Below, one piece after another: positions 26,346 through 52,356 of a stretch of 64,000 nucleotides of DNA. Within the stretch, counting starts at the first letter, position 1, and each line of letters starts with the position of its first letter. Where the stretch lies: the NCBI RefSeq assembly GCF_019649055.1, contig NW_026570238.1, positions 62,001-126,000 of the forward strand, read 5' to 3'. The DNA comes from Paramacrobiotus metropolitanus. Taxonomy: Eukaryota; Tardigrada; Eutardigrada; Parachela; Macrobiotidae. A program made the translations under genes and the position numbers. A model generated the notes under the pieces. That model saw only the letters and a list, made by a program, of their open reading frames with translations. It was not told where the DNA came from and did not search any database.

Positions 26346-28754
26346 TCAGATGCGTTGCACATCATTCAGTGAATCGTAAAAGGGAGCCCAAGGATAATAC
26401 ATTGATCTTATACGTTGTACCCGTAACAGAATTATAACCCGCGATAGACGTACCTGCCCATGGACGGCCGATATCTTTATCTTCAAAGTGCGGATTATCT
26501 TGCGTGTTTCGCTGATTTCCTCCTGAACAGCCGAAACTTTGCTGTACAGGTGCATTTCCATATGTCTATCGAAGGGATAAAGTAGATGTTTTAATAAATG
26601 AATCCCCTCGAGTTAACAATAAAAACAGCATACTTCTGTTGAGCACTCAAGAGATCATTTAGAATCTGGTATTGCTTTTTCAGCTGTCCCTCCAGGGCTC
26701 CTTCCTCGTCGGCTAGGGTTTCCAGTAAAGAGCGCACATTTTTAGTGGTAAAATTATCCATGACAATTTCGTCCTTTGGGCCGTCCTGTCATGTGATAAA
26801 TATAGATACTTTTACAATTTTATTCTATATACGGCGCACGATAAAACCCGTCGATGAATGCACTAACACAAAACAGTGCCAATTACGGCATAAAGGTATA
26901 GCTGCAATTTATTTAAAGAATAACACTCTAAACATTTCATGGCATTTCGGTAGAACAGAAAAAAAATGGTTGTCGGCGTACCTGAGCACTATGCGCAGGG
27001 GGCTGAAATTCAAAGCGTTTTCCTCGCCCGACCGGACTTCCGACCGTATCCAGTCCGCGCGCAAACATAATCAGATCGGTTTTGCTGTCGACTTGTTTAG
27101 CCATTTGTATTATCTCTTCACAGCGCTTACTTTCGTTAACAGTCTAAAAAATGTGCAGGTTTGTATTGGACAGAATATACCCTGAAATCCGGATGACTAC
27201 AGCATTTTGTTTCACGCAAGCGCACCTTAATACCCTGACGCTGATTGAGATCAATAAGGGAGGTGCATAAAACTGAATAAACGTCAGTGTACATATTTTC
27301 CACTTCCTGCCGGAAAAGAGAATTCATAGAAAGGCATACATAAACGCAAAAACCACTTGAAACAAACATCACCTATTGATGACTTTTAAATGACAACTCA
27401 GATGATTACCTGGAACCACTGGGGCAGTATATTGTTTTGAAAGTCTTCCATTAAACTATTATAGCGGTGAAGCTGAAGGACGTATGCATTGTGAGCGTTC
27501 AAATAGCGGGATTTTGTTTGGGAATCTGCAGCGCGATCGCCATTTGACAAAAGAAAGTTGCTGTATGCTTCGACGTAGTTTTTCTGTGCCTAAAAACCGA
27601 TGACCTTTGTGTTAACTTTTAGCTTTGTGTAAATTGATAGCAGTTACAGAACTCCAAGCCAAGCAGCGTTTGTATCAAGCATATAAGGACCTTATACGGT
27701 AAGTGCGGCTTAAATGGTTAGCAAGCAAGTCTAAACAGTAAATTAGCCATCAGAGGTACATAATGACGAGAAAGCGTTCCTAACCTGATAAAACTGTTCT
27801 TCTGCTTGATTGATCACCGATTCTAATGTTGATCGTTCCTCGAAGAGCTTCTGTGTTTGCACTTTACGGTGTGATGTGCTGTTAAACAATCGGATTACAA
27901 TGTCGGAGGATATCTTGTTGGATAAATCCACACATTCCTGTACGAAGAGCAGTCGCAAAGTTTATACGTTAATAATTATTATACGTTACGTTGACGATGC
28001 ACAATGACATCGTCTACATTAATCGGCAATTACCTCTCCGCTGATGGCAGTATAATTGAGCATCTGATCCCATGTTTTCAATAAACTTGGTATCAGATAA
28101 TCTCTGTAAGCACACACAAACCGTTGAATACATAGCGACCGCGAAAAAAAGTCTGAGAAAGCAAATAAGCTTACGATTTCAAAAATGAATCACATCTGTA
28201 TTCACATCAATTTTGAAATCATAGCTGGTTTAATACAGTACTTTCATTCTTTAAAGAATTCATGGAGAAAAATACGGGCACAGTCGATTTATATGTATGA
28301 CAACAACACAAACGTCCACAACGAAAGGTTATTGATACGGGTAGAACGAAAACGTTATATATACACAATACTTTGTGTTGTTACTCATTTTATAAGGATT
28401 TAAAAATGTTAACAACGGTCAAACATGGCTTGGTTACAGCAACCTTTATCGCGCTGGCATGGGTATTTACTAGTGACCTATATAGAACATTTTTGCGAAC
28501 ACACCCATCATTGGCGAGCTTTTGGAGCTGTTGGCGTCCTTGTGTGGCGAGCGATTTAAGTTCTTCTCCATGTTGTTCGTATAAAGCAGCGCTTTTTTGG
28601 AGATATTCTCCAACTGCAAGAAATAACACAAACGTTTCCCTGTGCTTCCAGTGTTTTCAGACTTTCATTGTCAAATAACCCGCGCGTCGCTTACAAAATT
28701 ACTTAATTCCCTTATCTGCGACTGTATGGTGCTTAAAATGCAAGATTCAGACAT
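26346..28754 (-). CDS. F-BAR protein of the FES/FER type (F-BAR plus FX coiled coil)
   Basis: Nine exons join in phase: 28754-28703, 28613-28505, 28103-28034, 27937-27785, 27589-27410, 27306-27226, 27143-26982, 26785-26634 and 26565-about 26454, with about 357 residues. The opening helix IGEYLQKSAALYEQHGEELK fits the F-BAR start. Next come KTWDQML, RYLNAHNAYVLQLHRYNS (compare the FES/FER segment with HNQYVLAL) and an FX-like coiled coil, DEIVMDNFTTKNVRSLLETL. F-BAR dimers bind and curve phospholipid membranes and link them to actin. The SH2 and kinase domains that follow FX in FES/FER are absent. The 3' end is uncertain: reading through the last exon stops at 26346, but a CAG|GTACGT donor at 26453 could lead to a 63-nt exon ending at 26234. 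The 5' end may extend to exons at 32.8-33.6 kb. Confidence 0.65.
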
Positions 28755-31700
28755 GTTTTCTCGGAGGCGAGCTAACCATAAGCGGTTATTGAGCGGTTAT
28801 TGACAACAAATACAGGTAAACAAGTACTTTTGTATACGTGGGGCGTACTGCAGTGCAAAAAGTCCCATGCGCTAGTTTGCAGCGTATACATACATTACAC
28901 GGATTAACTTTAAAGTACAATAGTTCAAACTCTTAAGCTTGTGAAACTCTACTGGACTGTAGTTCCCTCTGTCCATAAAAGTCTATTTATGATATAGTTA
29001 TAGTATAATTCACAAATTGCAAAAGAAACACGGAGCATTATACGCAGGCTATTCCATAGCTGTCCATTCCATAAAAGTCTACTTATGATATAGTTATAGT
29101 ATAATTCACAAATTGCAAAAGAAACACGGAGCATTGTACGCAGGCTATTTTAAAACTCATCAGGTACGACCGCTCGCGAGCAGTACCGCAACCATCTGAA
29201 TGATCAACGGAAATTACGTTCCTTTAATTATAGAACTAATTTGACAAATATACTTTTCCTACTAGATCTCTTTAATGCGTCATAAAAATTCCGGACATCA
29301 TTAAATTTCAGGACAACGCTTATGATACAAATGACACCACTGTAGGCGGATTCTAAAAATGTGAGACTGTTCAGGCGACGAATTTTCACGTGCCGACGGA
29401 GTATGATATTTCCATATCGCTGCAGTACAGAAAACAGAATCCTCTCGTTTAATGTGTCTACCTAATACACAAAACGTTATTTTTAATTATTGCCAGGGAT
29501 ACTCCTGGAATAGCTGACAAGTTCAACGAAATCAACGGCTGTGCCAAGGTTGCAATGAGTGGACATATGTTCAAAAATTGCTAGTGCTAACGAAGCTGTC
29601 AATGAATCTACGCACTTAATTTATCCCTACCGTTAACTTTGATATATTGTACGTGTTGCTGACCACGGTAAAATTTGAATAATCATCGAACTTACTACAC
29701 TTAAAGGTCGAAAAAATACAGTGAAATTATTATTAAAATTGAATTACAGTAATAGTATGTACGAAGTATCTGTATTACTGCTTCTCCCACACTGTTTACA
29801 ACAAATCGCATGCATCCAGGCAGGCAAGCGTAATTAATTTTCAAGTGCCAAACAAATTTATACACCACAGCGAAGGAGACGCGCAGAATTTGATAAAACT
29901 TTGTTACTACTCGTAGTTTGGAATTATGAGTATGAGTGCAGCAAATAGCTTGTAGTTGTTCTTATTAATTTTAATGTATTCGCTGTACTGAGCTGTTCAA
30001 TTTGCACATTTTGGCGCATCTTACTGGACTGTACTAACTGGTAAAGAAAATAAATTACAGTAAGCATTTACTTGATAAAAATTACTTTCTAGTACAGTAT
30101 AAGTAACTGTGAACGCATTCGAAATTGTTACGAGATGCAACTGATTGTGAACTAAATGCGTTCACTGCGGTCGATCAGTGTCAAGTGGTTGCCTGACAGT
30201 TTTTATATTCATGAATACAGAAAATTAATACTGGCAATATTAATGTTCATAATGTCAGTATTAATACTAAGCAATAAGTTTAGTCGGCAGTAGTATGGAC
30301 GGTATCGTGAAAGTGCTAACATCATAAAAGTGTTTTGCACACGCTTTATGGCGCGTTAGTTATCGCTTGTGTGACGATCAATGGGACAAAAATATCCATT
30401 CTTCGCAGTTGTTTTCGTTGATGTTACAAGGCACTTAACAATTCCCTTGTTGTCCCCTCTGATGCACTGGAGGTTTACCTAAAGTGCCTGTCAAGCCTCA
30501 TCTACCGCCGATTGAGCGATAAACATTTCCGGGAGGAAATAGACAACGCCCGGTGTTGAAAAGTTAACTAACGAAATCTGGGAACGATAAAGGAAAAGAT
30601 TTATGGCGCAGTGTTATTGTCCATACGACGAAATCAGTTTAATGAAACTGACCACGAAATAACCAGCCATTCTTGATGATAATAATGATGATCCTAATGA
30701 TAGCAACGATGATTACATGTACCAACTAGGCTAGGCTGTGCTTAATTCAGCAGTAGCAGGGTTCATTAATATTCTTTTTAAAAAGTTGGACGATCGATGT
30801 CTCTTCAAATCTCATTTGGGCCTACCATTTCGACGATTCCGCCGATGATTACCGGTATATTACATTTACGAGGATATGAGCTTACAATTAATTATATCTA
30901 CGAATCGTCGTGTGCCATACATAGACGTCATAAATTAAAATGCAGAAAGCGTAAGAGAATGTCACAGCAGAAAGCGTAAGAGAATGTCACAGTTGTTCTG
31001 TTTACGAAACCTAGCCGTTATTTATTGTGCAAAATAGTAGACCATAAGAAATAATACAACATGAACAATCACAAAAAAAAGAGCTCCCAGGATCCTGAAA
31101 AATTTTAAAGAGAATTACTGCAATAATTTTGTCCTGACTGATGTAACGTTTTTTTTCGGAAAATAGGACATACGTTACACCAATATCGAGGTTAACGTAA
31201 CGAATTTTTTTGTTGCGTTATGAATATTTCAATCAGTACATATATATATGCAGTAGCGTTCTGTATTTTAACATATTTCATCACCCTGCTCCATGGCAAA
31301 GCGTGTTGTCATAATTATGAGCCACATCCGTCAATAACAGAAGGAATACGACGGCATATTACCACGCCTGCTCGACAGCAGTCGCAATGGAATACTACCA
31401 GTAGTAATATATCCTAATTAAACATAAACGATAAGGCTGCTACGACGTCAAGTCTTGTCGGTGACTTCAAGAATTAGCACAGTTTTGCCCGTATTCGTTA
31501 GTGATTTAAGAAGCCTTAGGAAGTTTCCACTTTCCAGTAATAAAGTATGTCACCAGCTGGCTACGAAATGAAAACTTTGCAGTCCCGTCAAATGCGGACT
31601 AAACAGTTCTTCCTTTGTACTGGCTGGTTATATGTTATTTTTAGTAAAGGTACCTCAATGAATCAAATTGCCACAGCTGTTGTTAGTCTCTGCAAAAAAC

Positions 31701-32757
31701 ATATACCAAAACAATTGTGGGAAAATTCAAACCGCTGTAAAGATCGTAAAAAGAATCTAGCATTACTGCATAATGTAGAAGTATGGTTAGAACCATAGGT
31801 CAACCGTAGTTTTCTACACACTTCACTGTGGGTAAGAAAAGCGCTATAGGGAGATTCTCGACCCTCAAGCACTGTACGAAGTATTGTCTTAGTTTGCATT
31901 TAAATAACTGCAGGTGACTTTTCGAATTCATCATCGTAACTTATCGATATATAGCCACCTACATATCTTTGATTAATTCTAAACCACAAAACGAATATTC
32001 AATAAATAATTCTGCTAAAAACAATCAAACAATTGGTTGACCACCCGATAAACAGACAAATGAAACATAACAAGAACGCTTCAAAAAAGCCGCTGACGGT
32101 TTTCGTCACCACTGAAAAAATCTGAAATATAAGCTGCTCCTATAAAATGACAGATCGAGTTCCTCTAATAACGATCGGCATTTCGCAAACTTCACCGAGA
32201 ATCAATTTTTGAGCGGTTGGCCCACTTTTTCGATAGATGATCGCTAATGCAATTCCGAGCGTGATCGTACAAGTAATATCGCAGGATCAGCGCCAGCGCC
32301 TGCCATAATTTAACCGAAAAAGGAATGGCCTGCGCTATTACACTGCTACACATACTTCTAGTTGTAATAAAAGCCATAAAAATTTAATCTGTTTTTCAGA
32401 TAACATATAATATGCAAAAACATTGTCAATGTATTCGTATTCCTCTCACGCTAACCGGTCGAAACATACACACAGATGACAGAGAGAACGCGCCGTTACG
32501 GCAGAGTAAAAATATTTACCCATTACACACTTTAAATACGGCACAGCATTAGGCTAAGTGCTAAACAGAGCCCAGATGCTGGTTGGGCAAACAAACCCCA
32601 TAGAAAACACGCCGGAGTATAGGAACAAATCGAATTGCATAATCTACCGCAAATCCTCGAAATAAATCAATTGATTACATTGTAAATCAATCACTATCAT
32701 TACACAACACTACCTGGCAGGACAAGAAAAAAATCATTATTAGCAGTAAGTACTTAC
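28755..32757. other. 4-kb stretch without a supported exon
   Basis: Mostly AT-rich unique sequence with the 96-bp-period duplication at 28973-29149 and a 24-bp tandem pair (GCGTAAGAGAATGTCACAG) near 30947-30991. It is either intergenic or a large intron joining the exons at 32.8-33.6 kb to the F-BAR gene. Hydrophobic minus-strand frames at 32192-32377 and 32555-32640 lack matching phase. Confidence 0.4.
28973..29149. repeat. Recent tandem duplication, 81-bp copies with 96-bp period
   Basis: Copy one is 28973-29053 and copy two 29069-29149. They differ at two positions only. A 15-bp spacer that itself repeats CCATAGCTGTCCATT-like sequence separates them. Confidence 0.9.
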
Positions 32758-33604
32758 GGACACCGATGAACTTGACCAGAGTTTCCCCATTCTGCTTCAG
32801 ATTGTCGGCCAAACGTGGCTCCGCCAGATCGAGAAAATTCAGGGCCACCGGCATCCTTAAAGATCCCGTTCCGCGTTCCGGCAACATGGGAGCAATATTA
32901 CTGATTTCCCGGGCCGCCGTTGCCGTATATGTGATGATATGTGTGCCGTGTAAAACCGTCTACAGTCTTAACAATCAAAATATAATGCAGCCGCTAGCGT
33001 TGACGACAGTTGGGGCTTTGTTAATACGGGCCAGCACATATACACTGCACATACGTACGGGAACTCGTCAACCTGCAGATTGCAGCTGTCAAGATTGGCC
33101 TTTCTCCTCTCCTTTTGGGCTTGCGGTATTACAAGCCTTATACTCCGTGGGCCAGTCTCCCCTTGGAAGATGATGATGATGCGGTATTAGGCGTGCACCG
33201 CACACTGCACACGCGTCTTGCGCAACAGCTGCGCGGGATAAATAGTAATCATCCAGAGAAAGAGAGGAATATTAGCCTCCATCAGGTTACCACGCTGAAA
33301 ATTGTATGGCTATTGCGTGTCACTGTATTCATCCGCTGGCTTAGACATGGCAGCATTCTCGTCAAGGAAAAAACTCGGGAGAAAAGAAATAGATGTGTTG
33401 GAATAAAATGCACTTTTAGCGCCAGCATCCGGGTTGGAAGACGTGTGGCAGTGCCGGTTGTGCCAAAAATTTCTCGTTACTCACAACATCCGCCGTATAT
33501 ACCCATACACACACCGGGTACCGCCCATTCCCATAACTAATCAAACCGCCGGAGCCAGTTGATCCGATGGATGCGCTGGCGAGTCGGGCGTCCTGCTGAA
33601 GCAT
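32758..33604 (-). CDS. Unidentified spliced gene, 5' exons
   Basis: Four minus-strand exons (33604-33515, 33294-33213, 33161-33055, 32959-32758) have compatible phases and usable splice sites and encode about 160 residues from an ATG. The introns are 95-220 bp except the second, which is only 51 nt with a weak donor. Recognisable text includes RSIRLVIPQAQKERRKANLD, THIITYTATAAREISN and a helical end, NFLDLAEPRLADNLKQNG. I know no matching family and give no function. The last exon ends in phase 1 at GTAAGT. The bases just before the F-BAR ATG (after an AG at 28758-28757) would accept phase 1 and stay open, so this may be the N-terminus of the F-BAR protein across a 4-kb intron. Confidence 0.42.
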
Positions 33605-35914
33605 CAGCGATTAGACACTTTTTTTAACAAGCATCTTGCATTGCATAACGTTTTTAAGGACAGTGATTTCATCCAGTTCACAAACAAACAGTAACGTTCG
33701 TTATGAAACAGTTTAACAGTTTAAGGCTAATATTTATTGTACTAGTCCCATGGTTTTCGGTCTGGTTAGCCTTTAATATTTTTACTAAAGCATTACGTTT
33801 GCATCCATTGACGATCCACGATGCAATTGTGCAAATAATTAATTAAGTAATGACAATTCACGTGACCGCCCTTAATATGGTCGTGACTACGAAGGTCTTC
33901 GGCAGCTGATTAAGGTAACCTTTCTGTTTTGACAAGTGCTTGGTCAGTTTGGCACGCCTGTTGCATTTAATACATCTTCCACAAATTTTATGATTATGAA
34001 TTGTAAAAATCAACAGAACTAACTACTACTGACTTGCTTTGAAGACAGACCGAAAGAATCAATATAGAACTTTTAATTACATATGTACACATCGACGTCG
34101 TTGCGCTGATTGGGAAGAGTTTTAAAAATTAGCAGGTGGAAACAAAAATTGCTGTAGCCGGCACCGTTCATTCACCTTCCCAATGGAATAATTAGATGTT
34201 ATGAGGATTACATAATATTTGCATGGAGAAATTAGCTCTCGTTCGTTTCCTAAGCGGTTTCTTTTTGTCAATGAAACCTGCGAGTGTTATGTCACCGGGA
34301 TGGTTTTAGCATGGTATATATAGACCGATGAACTGTTTAATTTTCTCATATCATTTAGAGCGTATCATGGTAAACAAATAAAATACGATCTGTATATCTA
34401 TATTAGAAACACTTGTTAAGAACGCTTAATCATGAAGCAGTGTGCGCTGAGCGCTCAGCCTGATCTTCCATTCCTGCCAGATTTTCCTGGCACTTCTTGC
34501 ATATGTCGGCGTTTTGCGTGCCAGAAAGCCAATGACAAATCATTATAGTTCGTTTTCTTTTGGACAACTTGAATACTACCGTACTACATGTACTCATGTT
34601 TTAACAGCAGGAACATACAAACACTAGCGATTTACAAAACTAAACATGTACACATGGCCGTGCAAGAGTCAAGGTGTCAGCTTTCGCACTGCACTTGCTT
34701 GCTAGTCCAACCATGGGAAGTAATCCCAATCACATCACCCAACATGGCCAAAGCCAGGAAATTTACGTAACCGATAGTCAACATGTTAATCGCACCAGCA
34801 GGAAATCAGGATATCCAGAGCATTTGCAAAGCTTCTTTTATAACTGTAGAGAAAAATGCTTTTGTACCGTGTTTACACAATCTCATGAACAGTGCAAATT
34901 ATCCGTTTGACACAAGAATTACGAAAGACATGAACACGAACACGGTGCACCGATTGAGATTTCTAAAAAAATTATTACAGCACTTACTTGGTCAGTTATT
35001 GTTTGGGGATTTCTGAAGTCTGTAAAAGTGATCCTCTTCTGTTTTCTGCAGCGGGGTAATGTGGTGTTATATTGATATTATTGTAATTGCTTTCGAAAAC
35101 ATTTTTCTTTCGTCCTCTGTACAGTCAAACATAAATCTTTTTCGTTCAGAGATTCGGTACATTCATTGGAAATTTGGAACTGTAATGTCGATTAAGCAGC
35201 CCTTAATTTTTATAATGCAAAGTGCAACAATGCAAAGTGCAACCTCTGCGTCATGTAGTCTGATTTGTCAAAAAAGTCTGGATTATGATATCCAAAGGTA
35301 CATCGATGACGCCAAAAATTTGGGCGACAAATCTGAAAAAACAGGTTTTATTACGAACGCATTGGTCCGTCAGTCGGCTAAGAAAAACATTCACAAATAA
35401 AACGGAGACTGCCGGATAAAAACAGCACGGAAAATTTACCTAAAAAGAATCAAACATAACTCTACCCCAAACCGCAATGCCACATATACAAGCCAAATAC
35501 ACACAGCTAACGTCACATTACTGAAAACTGACTTGAAACAGAATAAAACTTAAAATTTAAAACATTAAAATTTTTTACGACTCATCACTAATGTATGTGA
35601 CATTGTGTATATTTAAAGTATATAATAATCTAAATTCAGTAAAAGCAAAAGTTAGAAATGGTCAACCGGGTTACAAAGAAAAAACAACAGAGAAGATCAC
35701 GCCATTAAACGAAATCAGTAGAAAATTAGTGTAAACCATCCTACAAATCTATAGTTTTCTATTTCTCAAAGGCAAACATCCCGATCGCAAATTAAGTAAG
35801 CGTCTTGTCTTCCCTCACAAGTCAGAATATCGTTTAATAAAAGGTCCGCGTAACCGTATGTGTGGCAGTTGAGTAACTGTCGTTGTTGTTGCGCCCCGCA
35901 TGATCCCGGCTTGT
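33605..35914. other. Interval between the unidentified gene and vinculin 3' end
   Basis: No exon is supported. The right-hand part is presumably vinculin 3' UTR. A plus-strand open frame at 35059-35400 has no splice or family support. Confidence 0.4.
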
Positions 35915-48512
<12,598 letters not shown>

Positions 48513-51500
48513 GGTTACAGGTGTTTCAGATCGTTTTCAAATCCAGACTGTCACGATCGAACGCTGCGTTTATTCCTCTAGAAAATAATCGATGATTGAT
48601 ATTAATCCACACAGACAGGGCGAAAATAGTCCGCGAAAGCGGCCAGCCTTCGCAGCAAGCAGATTAGATTATTGGGATGGATCTTACGTACGAAATAGCT
48701 TGCACAGCTGATGGCCCACAGAATCCCGTAGATATCAGAAACACGCAATATAGCGCTATGTGGGCCTTCACAGGGAGAACCAAAAATCTTTCTCGCGTGG
48801 TCTCCTTCTTTTAGATCTGTCCACGGGCAAGTTGGTAAAGGATGTTCCACCTTGTGCACTGTGCAGTACGATGTGCACTACAATATTACTACTCTATGTT
48901 GCCGTTTGTGTCTAGTCCGTCAGAAGTCAAAACATACCCGGCTGCATTCAATATGTTCGCTCGCTCCTCTCCAGTGCTCATAGTTACAACAAGCAAGTAC
49001 ACGAGAGATGAGATTCGGCTTTTCATTGGCGTAGTGGGCGGGAAATGTGCTTCGTGTTTGCATTTTTAATTTTTTCTTGTTGAACACAAGTAATCATTTT
49101 AGTCGTGATTACTCATTGCAGAAGCAGTGGTAGTAGCAGCAACCTTTTTAATCAAAAAAGGAAACAGTGAGACACGTATAACTATGTAGTTACCGCACTT
49201 ACTAACTTATTACATCCGTACACCGGCATAACTCATAAGAAAATGACCATAGCTTTTGTGGTGCGCAGTGCACGTTGCAGAATAATGCTGTTTAGTGTTT
49301 ACCGGATTTTGTTGCACTTGAAAGCGCTAACAAAACCTGAAAGCGTTATAAATAATTTAAATACTGTGAGCGTTTTTTTTAAAATTTATGTGCAATTTAT
49401 TCGGTGTGGTTACGGTTATAAAGTTTCGAACACGGGTCGAAAAATAAGTAAGACTGGATCGGTGCGAATTGTGAAAGTGGACTGCAGTCGGGTTAAAGCA
49501 AAATCGTTAATTAATACGAATATTATTTGTGAGTTGTGGTCACCTCTTGAACATATAAATAATATAATATGTGGAAATTGACAGATATCTTGGCCTCGAA
49601 TTTGAATAATGGTATTTGTTATTTGTCATTGCGGCATGGATTATGTATCTGTATATCCAATGACTGAAAGGTCTTTAAAACTGATGGTAAATAAGGAGCA
49701 TACTGATGTAAAACCGAATCTGGTACCTTGGTCGTGTAGCGCACAACTGCCGGAACTGCCGTACTCAGCGATTTTGCCCGAGTACGTAGCTGTTATTGAC
49801 TTGTAACCGCACACGGCCATAAAAGGAAGTGACAAACGGCTTCTTAAACTTACTCATGTAACCCGAACGTTAACTGGTTTGGTCTTCGGAAATGATTTTG
49901 TGGGCAGTGCGCCGGTCCAGTCGGTGCCATACAACAGCCCACGTACTGTAGTGTATACTGTGTACATTTATTGATTTGATGTACTGAAGAATTGCATTGT
50001 TGAGGTTTTTCCTTTAGTCAAAGTGCTAAAATATATAACATGCTGATTGCGATTGGCAATCGTTGGAATTAATGGTATTGCTCCTACATGTAATGAAGAG
50101 TGGCTACCCATTCGTCATAATTTTGTGGTGTATGTTGGAACTGGTTTAAAATTTGAATGTACAAAAATATATATACTACTACTCGTAGTAGTCTAGTACA
50201 GTAGTTGGGGTGATTGCTTGTGTGAATACAACTCATTAATTTTTTTGTGTGCCGTTGGAAAAATAAAAAAATGTGGAGTAGATTATGGATTAGAGATAAA
50301 GAAATCAGAAATTCTGTCTTTCCATGGTTTTTTCATATGGTCTGTGGTGTCGCAACTTTTCCAGATGTAAAATTGATTCGATGTTCCACGTAGTTAGGTA
50401 ATACCGGTAGGGCGGTAGCTATGTTCAGTATTTTGCCTAATTGTGCAGTACGAATAGGCAGCTGGACGGTGGACGGCGATGCGAGTGGTGTCCATAGTTT
50501 TGGATGCGAGATATATATGTAATTGGTCCATTATATAGACATGATTTTACTTAAAAAGTTTCGAGGAAGGGGAGGGTTCAGAAACCTGGATGGGAACAAC
50601 ATTAAGTAGAATTCCGTAAAACTTCGGTGCTCAGGTGTCATAGTTTACATGCTCAAAATTGATATGATTAAGAGAGAAGTCGAAGTCGAGGGAGAAAAGA
50701 GGCAGAAAAAGCGAAAATATAGATACTTACTTCGTGTATTGTGTCTCAGCCTCCTGTGGTTGATACAGTTCCCAGTGTGATGACCCAGAGTGCTTAGTCT
50801 AAGTGCGAAACTAGCGAACCGCTCTTTTTTTGTAAATTATTGCTGCAAGAACTGAACATGAGAAGGTTTCTTACATTTTACTTTTTAGCAACCTTTATGC
50901 AAAGCTGTACTTATTTTTATTTATCGTCCAACGAAGCTTGATCTCCTCTGAATGTGAGAACGGAACGTAAAATTTGGTGACAAAAATTTCATAAATTCTT
51001 ATAATTTACCCGTTAATATAATGTTACCTGTTATGTAATAATGCTTGTATATTACCTGTTAATAAATTGCAAATATAGTACTTACTGGCTACTGCAGCTG
51101 GATCTTGGAGCTTCGGCGAGAAACTCTAGTCCAAACTGCACGAATTATCGATGGCATGTTTTGGTGTAAACTTTATTGTGGTTTATACTTTTTTTATTAA
51201 GTGGCTATGTTAATCGTAACCTGGCTTGCTTGAAGCTTTCCGTAAAGCTAACAGGAGTATTTTAAAGAAATTCGAAGTGAAAAAAACGCGCGCGCGAACT
51301 GTGTGGTAAATACTGTATTTACACAAGTTTAAGAGCCACCAAAATGGCGGACGCCGTAAACAATAGCGTGGACTTTTTTGTGGCTCTTAAACTTGTGTAC
51401 AGTAATACAAATCACAGTAATACAGTAACACAGTAATACTTGTGTACAGTAATACAGTAATACAAATCCAAATATGTACAGGCGTTTCCCATATTACTGG

Positions 51501-52356
51501 ACACTGGATATTCTACGGATATTGTCATATTAATTTTCACTTTGATGTTTTGGACGTTAAATTTTTGGCGTTAATAGTATGTACATATTCCGTTGTTGCT
51601 TACAATTAAATACGGTAGCTACATGTTTCAACTTGTATTAAAGGAAGGAACTTATTTTACTTAACATGTAAACTGGGTGAAGTTAGAAATTTCAATATAG
51701 CGGCATTCACGTGCTACCCATGTGCGAGCTGCGTGATCACTTTAAAAATCATAATATAGAGTCATTCACTGTGCCATCCGCTTTACCACAGTATTTAGGA
51801 TCGTCTGCTCTCTGTAGAGTGCTGCAACAGTGTAGTCAGGAGCTTGTAAAGTGCAAAACCAAACCCATAATTATTTAACTTGCTCTGTATTGACTTTCAT
51901 ACCAGTTTATTACGCAGGCTACGAATGCTGTGTTCAGCTACGATGCTGCGAACGTGAACGGCTCGTGGGTATTCGTTTGTCGTTTTCTGGCTTATTCGTT
52001 AAGGAACTATCGTTGTTTAAAAGGCGAACACTCTTTTGAAGGGTGTTTCTGTTTTATCCATACGTGCATTGCCCGTAGGAGTCATTTCCTTGTGGCTCTC
52101 GATCATATATAAAGAATCAGGCTGCGAATTATTATTGCTGCTGGTCGGAATAGTCGCAAAAACAGCTGCAGATGACTTCGCATACTGTTTCAAGTTAGTA
52201 ACTTAAAGTTTTAATTTTGATTATTATGAACGATATCGTCATCATTGCACATGATCTGCATTTGGTGTTATTGTCCCGAGGCTGCGTTAGTGATTGTTGA
52301 ATTTGTTCAGAATCGAATCATTTTTAGGACAAAGTAGTACGGCAAGTACGGGCAGC
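48513..52356. other. Divergent interval between vinculin and the MDR gene
   Basis: No exon is supported over 3.8 kb. It should contain the promoters of both divergent genes. The sequence has frequent short CAGTAATA, GTACAGTA and TACTGTA words, most densely at 51397-51470. A TTTTTAG|G acceptor at 52328, just before the MDR start codon, suggests that gene has a 5' UTR exon somewhere in this interval. Confidence 0.45.
51311..51408. repeat. Inverted repeat with 40-bp spacer
   Basis: ACACAAGTTTAAGAGCCAC (51321-51339) pairs exactly with 51380-51398. The match continues outward imperfectly through TACTGTA on the left and TACAGTA on the right. It resembles a small MITE, but no clear target duplication is seen. 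Confidence 0.75.

Noticed and set aside
32192-32377. Minus-strand hydrophobic frame containing LWQALALILRYYLYDHARN as a downstream exon of the unidentified gene
   Set aside because: All usable acceptors need phase 2, whereas the preceding exon ends in phase 1; kept as unexplained.
32766-33173. Plus-strand 135-codon frame, the longest in its area
   Set aside because: It lies opposite minus-strand exons that have consistent phases and better composition, so it is best read as their shadow.
35059-35400. Plus-strand 113-codon frame beside the vinculin 3' end
   Set aside because: No supporting splice context or homology; probably within vinculin 3' flanking DNA.
48602-48859. Minus-strand 85-codon frame upstream of vinculin
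   Set aside because: It does not join the vinculin start exon, which has its own ATG and good context, and resembles no protein family.
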